From Affinundibacterium seohonense (GTDB lineage: Bacteria; Pseudomonadota; Gammaproteobacteria; Burkholderiales; Burkholderiaceae_D): 64,000 bases of DNA. The position numbers and the translations under genes are program-made. The notes beneath the pieces are model-generated. The model did not search any database. It was not told the origin of the DNA and was given only the letters and a program-made list of their open reading frames with translations. The DNA lies in assembly GCF_014284305.1 (NCBI RefSeq), contig NZ_JACOFW010000020.1:30929-94928 (forward strand), written 5' to 3'. This document shows, piece by piece, positions 57,297-64,000 of the stretch; positions within the stretch are counted from its first letter, which is position 1; each line of letters begins with the position of its first letter.

Positions 57297-59465
57297 ATGT
57301 TGCTTAAGACTCCTATCGCGCTATCGCTAGCGATTGCATTCACTGCTGGAAATTTATTGTTAACTTCCGTACCAGCGCAAGCTGCGATGACCGAAGCAGC
57401 GCAAACGACAAATCCTTTTTATCAGGAAAGTAAGCTGCCTCTCCAGTATCCGCCGTTCGATAAAATTAAAGACAGTGATTTCGCCTCGGCGTTTGATCGC
57501 GGTATGGCAGAAAACATCAAAGAAATTGATGCCATTGCGAAAAATCCTGCTGCTGCAACGTTCGATAATACGATACTTGCCATGGAAAAATCAGGTCAGT
57601 TGCTTCGCAGAGCTATCGTGGTATTTGGCAATCTTACCGGCGCTAACACCAACGACGCGCTTGAAAAATTGGATGCAAATTATTCGCCAAAGTTTGCTGC
57701 ACATAATGACAGTATTTACCTCAACGCTCAATTGTTTGCACGTATTAAAGGCTTATACGAAAAACGTAGCACGCTAGGCTTGGATGCGCAAAGCGTGCGC
57801 TTGGTCGAGCGTTATTACACCGACTTCGTTCGTGCCGGTTCAAATTTGACCGAAGCACAAAAAATGCGTGTCAAAGCCATCAACGCGAAACTGGCAATAC
57901 TCTCAACTAAGTTCAACCAAAATGTATTAGCCGAAGTCAACGACTCCGCACTTATTGTGGATAACCGTGCTGATCTGGCGGGTTTGTCTGATGACGAGAT
58001 CGATAAACTTGCCGCGTCGGCCAAAGAGAATGGCAAGCCGGGTAAATACCGTATCGCATTGCTGAACACCACCATCCAGCCGCTCTTGCCGCAACTTGAT
58101 AACCGCGCATTACGTGAACGTCTGCACAAGGCATCGATCGTGCGAGGTAGCCGTGGTAACCAATGGGATAATCGTGCGATAGTCTCCAATGTGACAAAAT
58201 TGCGCGCTGAGCGTGCAGCGATCATGGGTTACCCAAACTTCGCTGCGTTTAGCTTGGCGGAAGAAACCGCTAAAAACCCAGAAGCCGTCAATAAAATGTT
58301 AGCCCAAATCGCACTGCCAGCGGTTGCGAATGCGCGCAAAGAAGGCGCAGTTTTGCAAGCCATGATCGATAGCGAGCAAGCAGCCAAGGGGCAAAAGAGT
58401 TTTACCTTGGCGCCTTGGGATTGGTCGTACTACACTGAGAAGGTCCGTAAAGCGCAATACAATTTTGATCAGAATCAGCTCAAGCCCTATCTGGAGTTAA
58501 ACTCTGTTTTGGAAAAAGGTATTTTTCATGCAGTCACCAAATTGTATGGCGTGACTTTTAAGCGTCGCACAGATCTGCCGGTCTACCATGAAGATGTCAC
58601 CGTGTATGAAGCCTTTAACGAAGACGGTTCTCAGTTGGCATTGATTATTGTCGATCCTTATGCAAGATCCTCTAAACGCGGCGGCGCTTGGATGAGCTCT
58701 TACGTTGATCAGTCAGATTTACTAGGAACCAAACCCGTGGTGGCGTTCCATCTGAATATTGCTAAGCCAACGGCAGGCAAACCAGCTCTGATGACTTGGG
58801 ACGATGTGAAGACCTCGTTCCATGAATTTGGCCACGTACTGCACGGCATTTTCTCGAATGTGAAGTACCCGTATTTTAGCGGTACCAATGTGCCACGCGA
58901 CTTTGTGGAATTTCCATCTCAAGTCAATGAAATGTGGTCGACCTGGCCATCGATATTGTCAAACTATGCGGTCCATTGGCAAACCGGCGAGGCTATGCCG
59001 AAAGAGTTGTTAGATAAGGTATTGTCGGCGAAAAAATTTAATCAAGGCTTCATTACGACTTCCTATTTAGGATCAGCGCTGCTCGATCAACGTTGGCATC
59101 AGGTGTCAGCCGACAAGCTACCAAAAGCCAACGGTGTATTGGCGTATGAGGAAAAAGCACTGAAAGATGTTGGCCTCGATTATGCCGCTGTACCACCTCG
59201 CTACCGTACCAACTACTTCGGCCACATCATGGGCGGCTACGCAGCAGGTTATTACGCTTACATCTGGTCTGAAGTGCTGGATGCAGGTACCGTCAAATGG
59301 ATAGAAAATAACGGCGGCTTAACTCGCGCCAATGGTGACCGCTTCCGCGATAAATTACTTTCACGAGGTGGCAGTAAAGATGCGATGCAGCTGTATCGTG
59401 ATTTTTCGGAGCAGGAACCAAACATTCAGCCACTGCTTGAGCGTCGTGGTTTAACTGAGAAGTAA
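57297..59465 (+). CDS. M3-family metallopeptidase (oligopeptidase A/Dcp-like)
   Basis: This 722-residue protein has an N-terminal signal peptide ending near VPAQAA. A long helical domain (~35-330) and the M3 catalytic domain follow. The zinc motif is in SFHEFGHVLHGIF (HEFGH), with the downstream Glu in FPSQVNEMW and the substrate loop YFGHIMGGYAAGYYAY. It cleaves small peptides in the periplasm, probably releasing dipeptides as Dcp does. It stands alone between the S41 peptidase and the convergent nitrilase. Confidence 0.9.
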   Translation: MLLKTPIALSLAIAFTAGNLLLTSVPAQAAMTEAAQTTNPFYQESKLPLQYPPFDKIKDSDFASAFDRGMAENIKEIDAIAKNPAAATFDNTILAMEKSGQLLRRAIVVFGNLTGANTNDALEKLDANYSPKFAAHNDSIYLNAQLFARIKGLYEKRSTLGLDAQSVRLVERYYTDFVRAGSNLTEAQKMRVKAINAKLAILSTKFNQNVLAEVNDSALIVDNRADLAGLSDDEIDKLAASAKENGKPGKYRIALLNTTIQPLLPQLDNRALRERLHKASIVRGSRGNQWDNRAIVSNVTKLRAERAAIMGYPNFAAFSLAEETAKNPEAVNKMLAQIALPAVANARKEGAVLQAMIDSEQAAKGQKSFTLAPWDWSYYTEKVRKAQYNFDQNQLKPYLELNSVLEKGIFHAVTKLYGVTFKRRTDLPVYHEDVTVYEAFNEDGSQLALIIVDPYARSSKRGGAWMSSYVDQSDLLGTKPVVAFHLNIAKPTAGKPALMTWDDVKTSFHEFGHVLHGIFSNVKYPYFSGTNVPRDFVEFPSQVNEMWSTWPSILSNYAVHWQTGEAMPKELLDKVLSAKKFNQGFITTSYLGSALLDQRWHQVSADKLPKANGVLAYEEKALKDVGLDYAAVPPRYRTNYFGHIMGGYAAGYYAYIWSEVLDAGTVKWIENNGGLTRANGDRFRDKLLSRGGSKDAMQLYRDFSEQEPNIQPLLERRGLTEK

Positions 59466-59497
59466 TCTGAGAAGTAATGACTCTGTAAGCCGTAAAT

Positions 59498-60460
59498 TTA
59501 ATCCTCAAAACTCGCCAGTGTTTGACGCTGGCGATTCACCACTAATCGTGTGACATCCGGACGTGAATAATGTCCGGTTACGTCAAAATTTTGGCGTTCG
59601 CGTCTAACTTGGTTTCTGTCTAAAGTCGCGATCAATAAGCATTCCTGATCAATCACAGGCTCAACGATCCAACTACCGTCCGGTCCTGCAATGCAAGAGC
59701 CACCGTTCGCTAAGATGTCGGGGCAACGCGCCAAAATTTTTTCGCGATGTGGTGTGTCTGTAGGAATATCTTCTCTGCGCATTAGACCTGATACCGCAAT
59801 ACTAAAGCTACGACCTTCTTTCGCAATGAAGCGCGTCAGGTCTTCCGTGTTACGCAAATTTCCAGGCCAAATCCCCACATGTAAATCTTCGCCCTGTGCA
59901 TACAATGCCGCGCGCGACAAAGGCATCCAGTTTTCCCAACAATTTAGTCCGCCGACTGTAAAACCATCTAGCGCATGGGTACGCAAACCGTGGCCATCAC
60001 CTGCCGCCCAGGTCAGACGTTCTTCATAAGTCGGCATCAGTTTGCGATGCACAGAACCAATTACGCCATCCGCACCGATATACACGCAAGAACAATACAC
60101 ACTGTAACCTGTTCTATCTTTCGGACGCTCTAAACAACCGAGCATGACAGCGATCTGATGCGTTTTCGCGGCGTTGCAAATACTATCTAAATCACCCGCT
60201 TCGATATCTACACCTTGCTGCACGTAATAAGCATGCAGATCCTTTTGCACATCATCATTAAAACGCGCACCGTCGGTGAGATCTAACCAGAATGGATAAC
60301 CGGGTAATAAAGTCTCACCAAAACAAACCAAGCGCGCACCTTGCTTAGCGGCTTGCTGGACGTAGTCGACGATCTTTGCGGTCGTAGCGATGCGATTGAG
60401 CCAGACGGGGGCGATTTGGGCTAGGGCGACGGTGATGTGGTCTTGCTGAGAAGTTTGCAT
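59498..60460 (-). CDS. Nitrilase-type carbon-nitrogen hydrolase
   Basis: This protein of about 320 residues has the full nitrilase triad: Glu in CFGETLLPGYPFW, Lys in HRKLMPTYEERLTW, and Cys in GGLNCWENWMPLSR. It follows the aliphatic/plant-type nitrilase pattern and converts a nitrile, cyanide or amide to an acid and ammonia in the cytosol. The frame continues to a TTG at 60472, but the ATG at 60460 has TTGGAA upstream. A decayed duplicate of its first ~40 codons lies at 62327-62451. Confidence 0.92.
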   Translation of the reverse strand: MQTSQQDHITVALAQIAPVWLNRIATTAKIVDYVQQAAKQGARLVCFGETLLPGYPFWLDLTDGARFNDDVQKDLHAYYVQQGVDIEAGDLDSICNAAKTHQIAVMLGCLERPKDRTGYSVYCSCVYIGADGVIGSVHRKLMPTYEERLTWAAGDGHGLRTHALDGFTVGGLNCWENWMPLSRAALYAQGEDLHVGIWPGNLRNTEDLTRFIAKEGRSFSIAVSGLMRREDIPTDTPHREKILARCPDILANGGSCIAGPDGSWIVEPVIDQECLLIATLDRNQVRRERQNFDVTGHYSRPDVTRLVVNRQRQTLASFED

Positions 60461-60515
60461 GGAAAATTCCAAAGGATTTTTTTAAGACAAGTAGGTTCTA
60501 TGGCGATAAAGGTTT

Positions 60516-61820
60516 CTAGTCTTCCGTAACAACTTCTGAGACCAATAAACGATCAATACGGTTCTTATCCAGATCAACAACTTCGATACGAAATCCCGCC
60601 CATTCGAAATATTCCGACGACTTGGGTATGTAGCCGAAGTGAGTTAAAACGAAGCCAGCCAAGGTATGGTAGGAGCCAGACGATTCTTCTGGAAATCTAA
60701 CGTCTGTAGCCAAAACTTCTCGAAAACGGTCGAATGAAATGCCACCATCAATCAGCCATGACCCATCTTCACGTTGTACAGAATCTGCTTCTTGATTATT
60801 GTCGATCGCGGCGACATCACCGACTAAAGCACCAAGTACATCGCTTAAGGTCACGATACCTTCAATCTCGCCATATTCATTGATGACAAGCGCGAATTCG
60901 GCGCGATTTTTTTTGAATGTTTCGAGTAGCTGCATCGCACTTAAAGTTTCTGGTATGAAGAGCGGAGGCGTGACCGCCTCGGCAATGTCGACATTGACTA
61001 TGGATTGCTTTTCGATCGCTTGATCGAATAAATGGCCACCATGAATGATGCCAATCACATTTGAGAGATCGCCTTTGCAAACTGGAAAACGGCTATATGG
61101 GCTAGCAGCAATTTTCGCCAAGTTATAGTCAAGCGATTCTTCGATATCAATGAAATCAATATCCATACGCGGCGTCATTAAAGCCGCGACACGTTGATCG
61201 TCAAGGCGCAGTGCGCGCGAAACAATTTCATGTTCAGTTTTTTCAAACAGACCGGCATCCGTTCCTTCTTTCAGCATGCCAGTAATTTCTTCTTCGGTGA
61301 CCGCATTGTTCTTAGGTTGGTGTAATCCCATCAAACGCAGCAAGGCTTCTGTCGTGATAGTCAAAATTTTGACAAATGGCCCCATCATGCGTGACAACCA
61401 TTGCATTGGAGCGGCGATGAGTGAAGCAACCGTTTCTGGATATTGCATGGCAATCCGCTTTGGCAAAAGCTCACCCAGAATCAAGGAGGAAAACGTAATC
61501 CCCACCACCACAATCACTAAGGCGATTTCTCTGGCAAATTGCCCAATCATGGGCAGGTGTTCAAGTTTTGGCATGAGTTGCGCGACCAGTGAAGCTTCAC
61601 CAAACGCACCATTGAAAATGCCGATGAGCGTAATGCCAACTTGTATGGTGGATAAAAAACGACTTGGACTGTCGGACAGTTCTAGAGCCGCTCTTGCGCC
61701 ACGGCTGCCATTATCGGAAAGTTTCTGTAATCGGATTCGTTTCGAAGAAACTACCGCGATTTCTGACATGGCAAACAAGCCATTGACCAGAATTAAACCA
61801 AGGATAATCAATATGTCCAT
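60516..61820 (-). CDS. CNNM/CorC-type membrane protein with CBS domains
   Basis: This 434-residue protein has an N-terminal CNNM (DUF21) domain with about four membrane segments (LIILGLILVNGLFAMSEIAVV onward). A CBS pair follows at ~205-340 (MTPRMDIDFIDIEESLDYNLAKI, then VINEYGEIEGIVTLSDVLGALVGD). A C-terminal CorC_HlyC domain follows (EDGSWLIDGGISFDRF). It belongs to the hemolysin-like/YfjD family, often linked to Mg or Co efflux. The start MDILIILGLILVNG is unambiguous. Confidence 0.93.
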   Translation of the reverse strand: MDILIILGLILVNGLFAMSEIAVVSSKRIRLQKLSDNGSRGARAALELSDSPSRFLSTIQVGITLIGIFNGAFGEASLVAQLMPKLEHLPMIGQFAREIALVIVVVGITFSSLILGELLPKRIAMQYPETVASLIAAPMQWLSRMMGPFVKILTITTEALLRLMGLHQPKNNAVTEEEITGMLKEGTDAGLFEKTEHEIVSRALRLDDQRVAALMTPRMDIDFIDIEESLDYNLAKIAASPYSRFPVCKGDLSNVIGIIHGGHLFDQAIEKQSIVNVDIAEAVTPPLFIPETLSAMQLLETFKKNRAEFALVINEYGEIEGIVTLSDVLGALVGDVAAIDNNQEADSVQREDGSWLIDGGISFDRFREVLATDVRFPEESSGSYHTLAGFVLTHFGYIPKSSEYFEWAGFRIEVVDLDKNRIDRLLVSEVVTED

Positions 61821-61907
61821 TGTAGGAGGGCACGTTGTATTGCCTTACCCCCATGTGTTGAAGAGCAGTTATTGTACCCAGAATTTTCATTGGTGTATGT
61901 GGTCATA

Positions 61908-62147
61908 TTATTTGATCGGCACCAATCGTACAGTTGCACGGCGTACACTGTATGTATCGTTGAAAAAAACGGCTCGTCTTCCCGCGGTACGTCTAGCCTT
62001 CCGAATTGCATTAATCACAAAGGAATTTGCTTTGACACTCAAATCAATTTCTGCATCATTCATTTTTCGCGGGATATCGTCTGATAGTTGAGTCGTTTTG
62101 CGAACATAGAATACTTTAGAGACTTGGGAGGCAAGCACTTTCAACAT
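61908..62147 (-). pseudogene. Decayed copy of an RHH-type antitoxin gene
   Basis: The minus-strand frame from 62090 downward reads TTQLSDDIPRKMNDAEIDL, then FVINAIRKARRTAGRRAVFFNDTYSVRRATV. This matches, with many changes and small gaps, TTSLKLPDELKQKASAAAMDL and FMVEAIRKATLAAEKQAALINDAQAARAATL of the intact antitoxin at 62786-63100. The start codon region is not conserved and no toxin follows. I read it as a degenerate duplicate. Between 62148 and 62326 I see no gene. Confidence 0.6.
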
Positions 62148-62326
62148 GGCAGTGCCTTTTGTTTTTGCTTCGCAATTCGAGAGTCATCTTTTACGGACTT
62201 ATTGCTTCTTAATTATGTCAATATGCTGGAAGCGTTTGTTTTACTGTCAATGAGGTCGTTATCTAACGATGGATAGAAAGAGAGGATGTTTGAGTGTGAG
62301 GGTTTGCCCTTTGACTTTTTGAGTGT

Positions 62327-62451
62327 CGCGCATTTTGCTTTTCTGCCTGTTGAATGCAATCGACAATCTTTGCGGTAGTCGCGACGCGGTTCAGCCAGAC
62401 TGGGGCAATTTGCGCTAAGGCGACGGTGATGTAGTCTTGGTTTGGAGTTTG
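62327..62451 (-). pseudogene. Truncated duplicate of the nitrilase 5' end
   Basis: About 41 codons match the N-terminus of the intact nitrilase: QDYITVALAQIAPVWLNRVA, then TTAKIVDCIQQAEKQNAR, against QDHITVALAQIAPVWLNRIA and TTAKIVDYVQQAAKQGAR. The position of the start codon holds GTT instead of ATG, and homology stops abruptly after AR. It is a relic of a second nitrilase gene in the same orientation. Confidence 0.85.
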
Positions 62452-62504
62452 AACGAAGTATCATACGAGTGGATTATTCGTTTTCTGCATGCTAATTGAT
62501 GCGA

Positions 62505-62798
62505 CTAATTTTCATAGCCAGCTTCGCGTTGATGCCGTATTCCAAGGATGAGAACGACATCATCAAATTCTTCAAAGCTATATAGACCAATATAGCCTGT
62601 GTTGCCACGCGAGATCACCAATTCGCGCAATTCTTCTTTGATAGGTCGGCCAATCAGTGGGTGATGTTCAAGCAGAAAAATGGCCTCTTGAATTAAATCT
62701 AAAGTTTTTAAAGCGATGTTGGGATCATAGTCGAATAGAAAATCGACCAATCTTTCCAAGTCATTGAGCGCCTGTTGCGAATAAATTATGCGCGCCAT
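62505..62798 (-). CDS. ParE/RelE-family toxin
   Basis: This 97-residue protein has the ParE-type pattern IIYSQQALNDLERLVDFL, HPLIGRPIKEELRELVISRG and the C-terminal VLILGIRHQREAGY. ParE toxins poison DNA gyrase and RelE toxins cut mRNA on ribosomes. The family resemblance is closer to ParE. Its start overlaps the antitoxin gene by 13 bp, so the two are translationally coupled and probably autoregulated. Confidence 0.87.
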   Translation of the reverse strand: MARIIYSQQALNDLERLVDFLFDYDPNIALKTLDLIQEAIFLLEHHPLIGRPIKEELRELVISRGNTGYIGLYSFEEFDDVVLILGIRHQREAGYEN

Positions 62799-63100
62799 GG
62801 TTTGGCAGTGAGTTTCGTAGGCGCGACAGTTTTTTTCTTGCTAGCTGCATCCATTTTTTCCTTAATGCTGTTACGCAAGTGCTGATGTACTTCATGCGCT
62901 GCATAGCCCAATCCTGACTCCAAAGTTGCAGCACGCGCGGCCTGTGCATCATTGATCAATGCAGCTTGTTTTTCTGCCGCGAGCGTCGCTTTACGAATCG
63001 CTTCCACCATAAAGGCATGTGGAGTGACACCCAAATCCATCGCAGCAGCACTCGCTTTCTGCTTTAGTTCGTCGGGTAGTTTGAGTGATGTCGTGGACAT
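62786..63100 (-). CDS. RHH-type antitoxin
   Basis: This 104-residue protein has a short N-terminal strand plus helices typical of ribbon-helix-helix DNA-binding antitoxins (TTSLKLPDELKQKASAAAMDLG, then HAFMVEAIRKATL). A longer helical tail that should wrap the toxin ends basic in KKKTVAPTKLTAKPW. It is the first gene of the pair. From 63101 to 63495 I see no gene; this AT-rich stretch should hold the promoter of the pair and of the next gene. Confidence 0.85.
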   Translation of the reverse strand: MSTTSLKLPDELKQKASAAAMDLGVTPHAFMVEAIRKATLAAEKQAALINDAQAARAATLESGLGYAAHEVHQHLRNSIKEKMDAASKKKTVAPTKLTAKPWRA

Positions 63101-63495
63101 GGCAAGCCTCGGTGCTTTGAAAAATAATAGGTAACACTAAAGTAGCACCTTTTGTTTTTCTGTGCAATATAAGAGGCTGTTAATGCGTGTTGTTTTTTTA
63201 ATTATTTTATGGTGGTATAGAGTTGCGCCTAACTCCGCTCGATCATGGTGGCATCGCTAATTTTTTCAATGATAAGCTGTTGCTTAATTGGATGCACTAA
63301 TCGAGTAGTGGAAATAACTGAGGGTTTTACAGTAGGACTGTGAAGTGATTATTTCATCGATTTAGCGATACTGCTTGTGCGTTCAGTATGAGTAAATCAA
63401 GCTAGATTTAATGCGCATTTCAAGAGCATTCAAACAAATTGTGATTTTTTATTCGACAAGTTAGTATGCATTTTTATTAAATTAAGGTTAAATCC

Positions 63496-63840
63496 ATGAG
63501 CGGAAGAAAAAAACGCAAGCAGGAACGATTGCCACGCGAAGACTTAGTAGTTGCACGTGTTCGTGAGGTAGCTGATTTGCCTTTCGTTACTCAAATTGAG
63601 GATCACTTTGCGGGAATGTGGAACGAGCTTGGGATTCAAATCAAGATGAATGCTAGTACTCCAGATAGTGAAGTTATTAGACTTCGAAATGAAGTGTTGA
63701 AATGTTTGAAAGTTATAGATCAAGAAAACGAGTTGCCATTTACTTGGATCGTTGGCTTCTGGCGAGACGAAAAAAACATAGAGGTGCTTTTGCCACAAGA
63801 CGACGTTAAGAGTTTGGAGGATACGCTTCGAGCGGTATAG
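63496..63840 (+). CDS. Hypothetical protein, 114 residues
   Basis: The gene begins MSGRKKRKQERLPREDLVVA, a basic start. It continues with ADLPFVTQIEDHFAGMWNELG, a helical middle (EVIRLRNEVLKCLKVIDQ) and ENELPFTWIVGFWRDEKNIEVLLP. There are no membrane segments or known motifs. AAGGTTAAATCC precedes the ATG. I do not recognise it. It lies between a toxin-antitoxin pair and an insertion sequence, so it is probably accessory. Confidence 0.6.
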   Translation: MSGRKKRKQERLPREDLVVARVREVADLPFVTQIEDHFAGMWNELGIQIKMNASTPDSEVIRLRNEVLKCLKVIDQENELPFTWIVGFWRDEKNIEVLLPQDDVKSLEDTLRAV

Positions 63841-63872
63841 AGCATGGAGAAAAATTGATTTAACATGACTCG

Positions 63873-64000
63873 CGAGCCTGTAAGAATTTCTGTGTAAATG
63901 CCACGGAACAAGTTAGTGATCGTGTTTTTGAATACGATCACCGAACTCAATCATAAAACGATTTAAGGCCATACGCCAATTGTGAATCGGCATCGTCCAT
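63873..64000 (-). mobile_element. End of an IS256-family insertion sequence
   Basis: The minus strand at 63913-64000 encodes TMPIHNWRMALNRFMIEFGDR ahead of a stop, resembling the C-terminus of IS256-family transposases (W..PI..W...L..F.I.F..R). Past the stop, CCTGTAAGAATTTCTGTGTAA at 63877-63897 looks like an IS256-type terminal inverted repeat. The element runs off the window edge. Confidence 0.6.
63913..64000 (-). CDS. IS256-family transposase, C-terminal fragment in window
   Basis: Only the last 28 residues are visible: TMPIHNWRMALNRF, then MIEFGDRIQKHDH and a TAA at 63913-63915. The pattern matches the C-terminal end of Mutator-type (IS256) transposases. The rest lies beyond the window, so whether the gene is intact cannot be judged. 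Confidence 0.6.
   Translation of the reverse strand, partial: WTMPIHNWRMALNRFMIEFGDRIQKHDH

Overview
The window looks like chromosomal DNA of a betaproteobacterium of the order Burkholderiales, probably Oxalobacteraceae and Undibacterium-like. This is an inference from protein flavour, moderate GC content, and the pyrG-kdsA-eno-ftsB and grpE-dnaK-dnaJ neighbourhoods. No rRNA, tRNA or CRISPR array was seen. The left half is mostly core genes with accessory blocks between them. The right end (about 61.8-64 kb) is a small decay zone with gene relics, a toxin-antitoxin pair and the end of an insertion sequence.

Layout. 1-3.7 kb: a partial membrane protein, an EamA exporter, and a DUF1272/GlxA-type regulator/isochorismatase-like hydrolase operon. 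3.7-9.2 kb (minus strand): the most interesting locus, a six-gene operon with its own sigma-70-type promoter. It encodes a 60-residue putative precursor peptide, an MvdD-like ATP-grasp ligase, a ClpP-fold SDH-type protease, MauE-like and MauD-like redox proteins and an ABC exporter. It reads as a ribosomally made, modified, disulfide-handled and exported peptide (RiPP, graspetide-like). 9.5-14.8 kb: tatD, comEC, an alpha/beta hydrolase and an LpxR-like lipid A deacylase. 14.8-18.7 kb: two sigma factor systems, one with a DUF3034 protein and a periplasmic truncated haemoglobin, the other with an RskA-type anti-sigma factor. 19.7-24.2 kb: pyrG, kdsA, eno and ftsB.

24.9-38.0 kb (minus strand): a surface polysaccharide locus read from rfbB (dTDP-L-rhamnose genes rfbBACD) through a Wzx flippase, an epimerase, an initiating sugar-phosphate transferase, a CapD/FlaA1-type dehydratase, a phosphomannomutase/phosphoglucomutase, a second epimerase, a GT4 glycosyltransferase and waaC. 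No Wzy polymerase is visible. 38.2-42.3 kb: grpE, dnaK and dnaJ, with plausible heat-shock promoters before grpE and dnaK. 42.4-46.0 kb: a beta-carbonic anhydrase, an acyltransferase and a first photolyase/cryptochrome. 46.3-48.7 kb (minus strand): a chemoreceptor preceded by a small secreted Cache-domain protein. The 3' end of the Cache gene is frameshifted, and both genes carry the same conserved leader motif.

49.0-55.6 kb: a light- or DNA-repair-related divergon. A MerR-type regulator shares an intergenic region with DUF393-HiPIP-TIGR03643 on one side and heads DUF2256-CRY-DASH-FeS photolyase-TIGR02450-SDR on the other. 55.7-61.8 kb: an S41 peptidase, an M3 metallopeptidase, a nitrilase and a CNNM/CorC-type protein. 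61.9-64 kb: a decayed antitoxin copy, a fragment of a second nitrilase, an intact ParE/antitoxin pair, one unknown gene and the end of an IS256-family element.
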